Part shown: one piece after another, positions 34,739 to 39,721 of the stretch | How positions within the stretch are numbered: position 1 is the stretch's first letter | Layout: every line of letters begins with the position of its first letter | NCBI GenBank assembly: GCA_913057685.1 | Contig: CAJXOA010000021.1 | Location: forward strand, 1-39,721 | Length of the DNA: 39,721 bases | Reading direction: 5' to 3' | Source: an uncultured Trueperaceae bacterium | Lineage (GTDB): Bacteria > Deinococcota > Deinococci > Deinococcales > Trueperaceae | The notes under the pieces: generated by a model | Seen by the model: the letters and a program-made list of their open reading frames with translations, nothing else | Told to the model about the DNA's origin: nothing | Databases searched by the model: none | Made by a program: the position numbers and the translations under genes

Positions 34739-35881
34739 ATGACCGAGATCCATCGCGGACTCGCCGGCGTCAACGTCGACACCAGCCAGATCTGCTCCAT
34801 CGACGGCGAGCGCGGCGAACTGATCTACCGCGGCTACGACATTCGCGAGCTCGCCGACCAGGCGTCGTTCGAGGAGGTCGTGCACCTCCTGTGGTTCGGG
34901 GAGCTCCCGACCCGCAGCGAACTGGACGCCCTGCGCGACGGGCTGCGTCCCGCCTTCGACCTGCCGGGCGAGGTCCTCGACCTGCTGGCGCGCACGCCGA
35001 AGGGCACCGCACCGATGCACGCCCTGCGGACCGCGGTGAGCGCCCTCGCGGCGTTCGACGACGACGCGGACGACACGAGCGAAGCGAACCTACGGCGGGT
35101 CGGGACGTCGCTGCTGGGCAAGATCCCGGCGATCGTGGCGGCGTACCAGCGGCTGCAGGCCGGCCAGGAACCGGTCGCGCCGGACCCGAACCTGGGCGTC
35201 GCGGCGAACTTTTTGCGGATGGTGAACGGCGAGGAGCCGAGCGACGCCGCGACCCGCGTGATGGACGTCGCGTTGGTGCTGCACGCCGAGCACGGCTCGA
35301 ACGCCAGCACGTTCGTCGCGCGCGCCACCGCCTCCAGCCTCACCGACCCGTATAGCGCGATCACCGCGGCGATCGGTTCGCTCAAGGGCCCGCTGCACGG
35401 CGGCGCGAACTACGGCGTGATGCAGGCGCTCGAGTCGATCGGCGACCTCGCCGGCGTCGAGCCGTACGTGCACGGCAAGCTCGCCGAGGAGGGCGGCCGC
35501 GTCATGGGCTTCGGGCACCGCGTCTACCGCGTCATGGACCCCCGCGCGACGATCCTCAAGGGGGTCAGCGAACGCCTCGCGCAGGAGTCGGGCGACGCGA
35601 AGTGGTTCGAGATGAGCCTCGAGATGGAGCGCGTCATGGACGCCGCGATGGAGGCGAAGGGCAAGCAGGTGAAGCCGAACGTCGACTTCTTCAGCGCGTC
35701 GGTCTACCGGATGCTGGGCTTCGCGAAGGAGACCTACACGCCGATCTTCGCGCTGTCGCGCACGGCCGGCTGGATGGCGCACCTCTTCGAGCAGTACGCC
35801 GACAACCGCCTGATGCGCCCCCGCCTCGTCTACGAAGGCGCGAAGGGCAAGACCTTCACGCCCGTCGACCAGCGCGGCTGA
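34739..35881 (+). CDS. gltA: Citrate synthase
   Basis: A 380-residue enzyme condensing oxaloacetate and acetyl-CoA, the entry step of the TCA cycle. It is of the shorter, dimeric type found in Thermus and other thermophile relatives. Active-site residues are His220 (LKGPLHGGANYG), His260 (GFGHRVYRVMDPRA) and Asp316 (KPNVDFFSASVY), with His185 also in place. ATG 34739 has a GAGGAGG site and its own TAGAAT box, so it is expressed separately from the upstream membrane gene. It ends in front of a 12-bp-stem hairpin. The symbol could equally be citZ. Confidence 0.96.
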   Translation: MTEIHRGLAGVNVDTSQICSIDGERGELIYRGYDIRELADQASFEEVVHLLWFGELPTRSELDALRDGLRPAFDLPGEVLDLLARTPKGTAPMHALRTAVSALAAFDDDADDTSEANLRRVGTSLLGKIPAIVAAYQRLQAGQEPVAPDPNLGVAANFLRMVNGEEPSDAATRVMDVALVLHAEHGSNASTFVARATASSLTDPYSAITAAIGSLKGPLHGGANYGVMQALESIGDLAGVEPYVHGKLAEEGGRVMGFGHRVYRVMDPRATILKGVSERLAQESGDAKWFEMSLEMERVMDAAMEAKGKQVKPNVDFFSASVYRMLGFAKETYTPIFALSRTAGWMAHLFEQYADNRLMRPRLVYEGAKGKTFTPVDQRG

Positions 35882-35894
35882 GCCCCGACCGCCG

Positions 35895-35926
35895 CCGTGC
35901 GGGGGGCGCCCCCGCCCCCCGCACGG
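35895..35926. terminator. Bidirectional terminator hairpin after citrate synthase
   Basis: CCGTGCGGGGGG and CCCCCCGCACGG form a perfect 12-bp stem with an 8-nt loop, 13 nt after the citrate synthase stop. It serves the convergent hydrolase gene as well. No T-tract. Confidence 0.75.
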
Positions 35927-35996
35927 TTCCGGACACGGGTCGAGGCGCCATTCCGGGCACGGTTCGGGGCACGGTTCGGGGCACGGCTCAGGGCCA
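35925..35996. repeat. Degenerate 12-bp tandem repeat, six units
   Basis: Units start at 35925, 35937, 35949, 35961, 35973 and 35985. Units 4 and 5 are identical (GGTTCGGGGCAC); others differ at 2-6 positions. The first unit overlaps the terminator arm and the last covers the stop codon of the hydrolase gene. Confidence 0.75.
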
Positions 35997-37163
35997 CACC
36001 GCCGCGAGGAACCGCGCGACGTCGCGCTCGTACCGCTCGGGACCGACGTTCCACGCCTCGACGTGCTCGACGCCGTCGAGGCGGACGTACGTCGGGGGGG
36101 TCGGGAGCGCCTCGGCGAAGGCGTCGATCATGGCGATCGGCGTCGTCGTGTCGCCGGTCCCCGCGAACAGCAACACCGGCACGTCGACGTCGGGCGCGGT
36201 GCGGCGGCGGTCCAACGCCGCGAAGTCGAGGCCGGAGCGGCGCTCCGCCACCCCGAGCGCGAGGCGCGTCACCAGCCCCGGGAGCGGCACCCCCAAGCGT
36301 TCCGCGCCCTGCAGGAAGGTCGGGAACGGATCGATCAACGGCGCATCGAGGACGACCCCCCGCACCGCGGGGGCGCCCTCCGGGAGCGCATCGAGCGCCC
36401 CCAACGCGACGCTGCCCCCCATCGAGAACCCCACCAGGACGACCTCGCGGACGCCGCGCGCCTCGAGCCACGCGAGGGCCGCGAGGGCGTCGGCGACCTC
36501 GCCGTCGCGCGCGCCGTAGCGGAAGAACCCGCTGGGGTCGTCCGGCGACGCGTCGTGGTTGCGGTAGCTGCTCACCAATACCGACGCACCCTGCGCCGCG
36601 CCGGCCGCCGCCAGGGTCGGGAGGATCCGCAGCGCCTCGCTGCGGTCGGCCCGCCGCCGGCCGTGCCACACGACGATCGCGCGGTCGGTCGGGGAGGGGG
36701 CGGGGATCCACCAGCCGGGGAGCGGCCCGAGGGGGCCGGGGAGGGTGACGTCCTCCACCGCGACGCCGCGCTCCTCGGGCGTGGCGAACAGCGTGACGTC
36801 CATGCGGGCGGGCAGGCCCGCCTCCGGCGGGGTGCCGCGGCGCACCTCGACGCGGCGCACGACGCCGTCCTCCCGCCGGTCCAACACCGGCCCCAGCGGG
36901 CCGCCGCCCCCCTCCCACAGCAGGCCGTAGCGGCCCTCGACGTCGGTGCGGGCCGCCTGCGGTGGGGCGGCGCCCTCCGGGAGGGGCAGCACCACCTCGT
37001 AGCGCCCGTCGCCCACCTCCCGCACCGGACCGAGCGCGAACTCGGGGAACAGTTGGTAGGGGGCGGGGATCAGGATGCGCGAACTGAACGTCCAGCCGAC
37101 GACGGTCGCGCCGACCACCGCCAGCGCGCCGGCGACCGCGAGGCCCCAGAGCACCGCCCGCAT
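35988..37163 (-). CDS. Membrane-anchored alpha/beta hydrolase
   Basis: A 391-residue protein. Residues 1-26 form an uncleaved signal anchor or signal peptide (basic start, hydrophobic to Trp24). A variable region follows to about residue 130. The alpha/beta-hydrolase fold begins near 135, with the nucleophile elbow GFSMGGS (Ser247), Asp338 in GTGDTTTP and His367 in VEHVEAWN as the probable triad. It resembles BEM46/YqkD-like extracytoplasmic hydrolases; substrate unknown. ATG 37163 lies 4 nt after the purA stop, so the gene is probably cotranscribed with purA, though no functional link is apparent. The 3' end runs into a 12-bp tandem repeat. Confidence 0.82.
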   Translation of the reverse strand: MRAVLWGLAVAGALAVVGATVVGWTFSSRILIPAPYQLFPEFALGPVREVGDGRYEVVLPLPEGAAPPQAARTDVEGRYGLLWEGGGGPLGPVLDRREDGVVRRVEVRRGTPPEAGLPARMDVTLFATPEERGVAVEDVTLPGPLGPLPGWWIPAPSPTDRAIVVWHGRRRADRSEALRILPTLAAAGAAQGASVLVSSYRNHDASPDDPSGFFRYGARDGEVADALAALAWLEARGVREVVLVGFSMGGSVALGALDALPEGAPAVRGVVLDAPLIDPFPTFLQGAERLGVPLPGLVTRLALGVAERRSGLDFAALDRRRTAPDVDVPVLLFAGTGDTTTPIAMIDAFAEALPTPPTYVRLDGVEHVEAWNVGPERYERDVARFLAAVWP

Positions 37164-37167
37164 CGCC

Positions 37168-38409
37168 CTACGACGCGACGGCGGCGGGTGCGTCGGGCCA
37201 CGCCACCTCGCCGTACGTGTCGCGGCGCTGCGGGCTCGTGGAGAACATCGCGACGGGCACGCCCACGTACGCTTCGATGCGCTCCAGGTAGGCGATCAAC
37301 GGCGCGGGGAGCGCCGCGCGGTCGGAGATGCCGGCGACCTCCCCCCAGCCGGGCAGCGTCTCGTAGACCGGGCTGCCGTCCGCGGCGTAGCCGACCCCCA
37401 CCTTCAGTTCGTCGAGGCCGGAGAGGACGTCGAGCTTCGTGACGACGAGGGCGTCGAGGCCGTTCAGCTCCGCGGCGTAGCGGAGCTGTTCGAGGTCCAG
37501 CCACCCGACCCGCCGCGCGCGCCCGGTCGTCGTCCCGAACTCGTCCCACGGGTTCGCACCGGTCCCGCGCAGCCGCGCGAGCGTCGCGTCGTCGTGCACC
37601 TCGGTGGGGAACGGTCCGTGCCCGACGCGGGTCGTGAACGCCTTGACGACGCCGACCACCCGCCCGAGGGCGCGGTGCGAGACCCCCGCGCCGGTCAGGA
37701 TCCCGCCGACCGTCGGGTGGCTGCTCGTGACGTAGGGGTAGGTGCCGTACGCGAGGTCCAGCATCGTGCCCTGCCCCCCCTCGAACATCACGCGTTCGCC
37801 GCGCGCGAGCGCCTCGCGGACGCGTGCGCCGCCGTCCCCGATCCACGGCGCGAGCCGCACGCGGACGTCCTCGAGGGCGCGCAGGGCGGCGTCGACGTCG
37901 GTCCAGCCGACGCGGGCGGTGGAGTTCGGTTTGCCGCGCAGCAGGCGTTCGAGCCGCTCGCGCAGCACCTCGTCGTCGAGCAGGTCGCCGGCCCGCACCC
38001 CGAGGCGGCGGGCCTTGTCGCTGTAGGCCGGGCCGATGCCCCGCCCGGTCGTCCCGACGAACCCGCCGCCCTCGTCGTTCTTCTTGTGGTGCGGGAGCAC
38101 CAGGTGCGCTTCGCTCGACAACAGCAACGTCCCCGGGTCGCGCCGGGCGGCGAAGGCGTCGACCTCCTCGATCAACGCCCACGGGTCGACCACCATGCCG
38201 GCCCCGAGGACGCTCACGGGCCGGTCGTGCAGCACCCCGCACGGCAGGTGGTGCAGCTTGAACGTCTCCTCGTCGACCGCCACCGTATGGCCGGCGTTCG
38301 CGCCGCCGGCGTAGCGCACGACGTAGTCCGCGTCGTGCGCCAAGGCGTCCACGACCTTGCCCTTGCCCTCGTCGCCCCACTGGGCCCCGATCACCGCGAT
38401 TCCTGGCAT
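37168..38409 (-). CDS. purA: Adenylosuccinate synthetase
   Basis: A 413-residue cytosolic enzyme that makes adenylosuccinate from IMP, aspartate and GTP, the first step from IMP to AMP. The GTP-binding loop GDEGKGK (residues 12-18) includes the catalytic Asp13; His41 in GANAGHT is the other key residue. VGTTGRGIGPAYSDKA near residue 118 and FEGGQGTMLDLAYGTYPYVTSS near 210 are family signatures. ATG 38409 is preceded by a purine-rich GAGAGGGCGTGAGG, and TATCAT lies about 30 nt upstream. A divergent upstream ORF and tyrA lie on the other strand. Confidence 0.97.
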   Translation of the reverse strand: MPGIAVIGAQWGDEGKGKVVDALAHDADYVVRYAGGANAGHTVAVDEETFKLHHLPCGVLHDRPVSVLGAGMVVDPWALIEEVDAFAARRDPGTLLLSSEAHLVLPHHKKNDEGGGFVGTTGRGIGPAYSDKARRLGVRAGDLLDDEVLRERLERLLRGKPNSTARVGWTDVDAALRALEDVRVRLAPWIGDGGARVREALARGERVMFEGGQGTMLDLAYGTYPYVTSSHPTVGGILTGAGVSHRALGRVVGVVKAFTTRVGHGPFPTEVHDDATLARLRGTGANPWDEFGTTTGRARRVGWLDLEQLRYAAELNGLDALVVTKLDVLSGLDELKVGVGYAADGSPVYETLPGWGEVAGISDRAALPAPLIAYLERIEAYVGVPVAMFSTSPQRRDTYGEVAWPDAPAAVAS

Positions 38410-38439
38410 GCCTCACGCCCTCTCGTTGGGGTTCGCGGC

Positions 38440-38445
38440 ATGATA
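38440..38445 (-). promoter_or_regulatory. Possible -10 box of purA
   Basis: TATCAT on the minus strand lies 30 nt before ATG 38409, leaving room for a short leader with the ribosome-binding site. No -35 match is evident. Confidence 0.45.
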
Positions 38446-38478
38446 CGCCGTCCCCGCGGCGGGGGCGCCACCCCGCGC

Positions 38479-38484
38479 TAGACT
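38479..38484 (+). promoter_or_regulatory. TANNNT -10-like box of the tyrA upstream ORF
   Basis: TAGACT lies 7 nt before the ATG at 38492, the same geometry as for ndk. It would start transcription at that ATG, not at tyrA. Confidence 0.5.
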
Positions 38485-38491
38485 CGGGCGC

Positions 38492-38590
38492 ATGCGCCCC
38501 GCCTCCCACCCCCCCACGCCGCGCACGCCGCGCAGGCTGCGCGCGGCGCGCGCGCCCCGCGTGGGGGCCTCCCTCCGGGCGGTCGCCTGA
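38492..38590 (+). CDS. Short Arg-rich upstream ORF coupled to tyrA
   Basis: A 32-codon frame, ATG to TGA, with a TANNNT box 7 nt in front. Its stop overlaps the tyrA start as TGATG. The product is dominated by Arg (9), Ala (7) and Pro (6), with no Tyr or Phe codons, so a classical aromatic attenuator is not indicated. The DNA can fold: CCCCCACGC at 38511-38519 pairs with GCGTGGGGG at 38559-38567, with an inner CGCGCA/TGCGCG stem. It may act as a leader whose translation opens this structure, or may be chance. Homologues were not recognised. Confidence 0.4.
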   Translation: MRPASHPPTPRTPRRLRAARAPRVGASLRAVA

Positions 38591-39690
38591 TGCGGCCCGC
38601 CCCCCTCGTCGGCACGATCGTCGTCGCGGGCGTCGGGCTGTTGGGCGGCTCGATCGCGCTGGGGGCGCGGCAGCGCTTCGTCGCCGACCGCGTCGTCGGC
38701 CTCGACCCGGACGGCGAAGCGCTCGAGGTCGCCAGCTTCCACGGCGTGATCGACGAGGCCCGCCTCGCGCCCGGCCCGTGGCTGGCCGACGCCGACCTCG
38801 TCGTCCTCGCCGCCCCCACGGGGTCGCTGACCCGCCTCGCGCGCGACCTCGCGCCGTTCCTCGGGCCCGACGCGATCGTGACCGACGTCGGGTCGGTGAA
38901 GGGCGACGTCGTCGCCGACCTCGCCGAGGTCCCCGGCCTCCGCTTCGTCGGGGGCCACCCGATGGCGGGCAGCGACCGGGCGGGCGTCGCGAACGCCGAC
39001 GCGGCGCTGCTCGAGAACGCCGTGTGGGTCCTCACCCCGACCGATGCGACCGACCCCGGCGCCCTGGAGCGCGTCCGCGCGTTCGTCGAGGCACTGGGCG
39101 CGCGCCCCCTGACGTTGGCGCCCGACCGGCACGACCGCCTCGTGGCCCGCGTTTCGCACGTGCCCTACCTGACCGCCCTGGCGCTCACCCGCCTCGCGGG
39201 CGACGACGGCGACCGCGACGCGGCGATGCTGCTGGCGGCCGGCGGCTTCCGGGACCTCACGCGCGTCGCGTCGGGCTCGCCGGTCATGAGTCGCGACATG
39301 GTGCGCGGCAACGCCGACGCGGTGCGGGCGGCGCTGGCCGACCTACGCGCCGAACTCGACGCGCTCGAGGCGGACCTCGACGACCGCGAGGCGCTCCTCG
39401 CGCACGCCGAGCACGCCAAACGGACGCGGGACGGCATCCCCGTCGTGCGGCGCGGGGTCCTCCCTCCCCGCCCGGAGGTGGTGCTGGCGGTCCGCGACCA
39501 ACCGGGCGAGCTGGCGCGCATCACCGCCGCGTGCGGCGAGGCGGGCGTCAACCTCAAGGAGATCGAGGTCCTCGCCATCCGCGAGGCGGGCGGGGCGGTG
39601 CGCCTGGCGTTCGAGGACGCCGCGGCGCTCGAGCGGGCGGTCGAGGCGTTGCGGGCGGTGGGGTACGAGGCCCGCCCGCGCGCGACCTGA
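38590..39690 (+). CDS. tyrA: Prephenate dehydrogenase with C-terminal ACT domain
   Basis: A 366-residue cytosolic enzyme that oxidatively decarboxylates prephenate to 4-hydroxyphenylpyruvate in tyrosine synthesis. The NAD(P)-binding motif GVGLLGGS lies at residues 14-21; TDVGSVKGD and GGHPMAGSDRAG (His123) follow, then SHVPYLTALAL in the helical domain. Residues 294-366 form an ACT domain (PEVVLAVRDQPGELARITAACGEAGVNLKEIE, shown in parts), usual for tyrosine feedback. ATG 38590 shares its A with the TGA of a 32-codon upstream ORF, so translation is probably coupled. No Shine-Dalgarno site is evident. Confidence 0.93.
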   Translation: MRPAPLVGTIVVAGVGLLGGSIALGARQRFVADRVVGLDPDGEALEVASFHGVIDEARLAPGPWLADADLVVLAAPTGSLTRLARDLAPFLGPDAIVTDVGSVKGDVVADLAEVPGLRFVGGHPMAGSDRAGVANADAALLENAVWVLTPTDATDPGALERVRAFVEALGARPLTLAPDRHDRLVARVSHVPYLTALALTRLAGDDGDRDAAMLLAAGGFRDLTRVASGSPVMSRDMVRGNADAVRAALADLRAELDALEADLDDREALLAHAEHAKRTRDGIPVVRRGVLPPRPEVVLAVRDQPGELARITAACGEAGVNLKEIEVLAIREAGGAVRLAFEDAAALERAVEALRAVGYEARPRAT

Positions 39691-39693
39691 CGG

Positions 39694-39721
39694 ATGGACG
39701 CCCTACCCCCCGACGAGGCCC
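39694..39721 (+). CDS. Start of a further gene (window edge)
   Basis: ATG 39694 lies 3 nt after the tyrA stop and opens a frame of nine codons (MDALPPDEA) to the window end. By position it could be an aromatic-pathway gene such as aroA, but nothing in the nine residues shows this. Confidence 0.3.

Noticed and set aside
35925-35996. A CRISPR array or mobile-element end at the short repeats
   Set aside because: Units are 12 bp, contiguous and without spacers; no cas gene or transposase is nearby.

Overview
The window is about 72% G+C by eye, packed with genes, and looks like the chromosome of a member of the Deinococcota, probably near Truepera/Trueperaceae. This placement is inference. It rests on the Thermus-like complex I subunits (NuoB and NuoD active residues fall at, or one off, the Thermus positions), a Thermus-type minor-pilin cluster ending in a ComZ-like protein, and the repeated placement of a TANNNT box 6-7 nt before a start codon, a layout described for leaderless genes in Deinococcus.

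Layout. (1) 1-3827, minus: an incomplete giant secreted protein with duplicated Ig-like modules, running off the left edge. (2) 4088-10229, minus: an MFS plus MATE transporter pair, an alpha/beta-hydrolase/OsmC fusion, an aspartate-type aminotransferase, nucleoside diphosphate kinase and a DinB-family protein. (3) 10335-24918, minus: the complete 14-gene NADH:quinone oxidoreductase operon nuoABCDEFGHIJKLMN, with most junctions overlapping by 1-4 nt. (4) 25078-26355, minus: an APC-superfamily permease. (5) 26657-29410, plus: pyruvate phosphate dikinase. (6) 29477-33235, minus: four genes for type IV pilin-like proteins (GspH/FimT-, PilV-, PilW- and ComZ/DUF4900-like). (7) 33366-35881, plus: an MgtC/DUF4010-type membrane protein and citrate synthase. 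(8) 35988-38409, minus: a membrane-anchored alpha/beta hydrolase downstream of purA. (9) 38492-39721, plus: a 32-codon upstream ORF coupled to tyrA (prephenate dehydrogenase with an ACT domain), then the first codons of a further gene.

Function. The centre of the window is energy and central carbon metabolism: complex I, citrate synthase, PPDK, NDK, purA and tyrA. The pilin cluster points to type IV pili and probably natural transformation. The left-edge protein is a surface or secreted structural protein.

Most worth a second look: NuoG has lost all four ligands of iron-sulfur cluster N7 while keeping the rest; the ComZ-like tip pilin lacks Glu at +5; seven starts share the leaderless geometry; tyrA sits behind a translationally coupled Arg-rich upstream ORF that folds into a hairpin; and the giant surface protein shows a steep shift in codon choice along its repeats. 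No CRISPR array, insertion sequence, rRNA or tRNA was seen.
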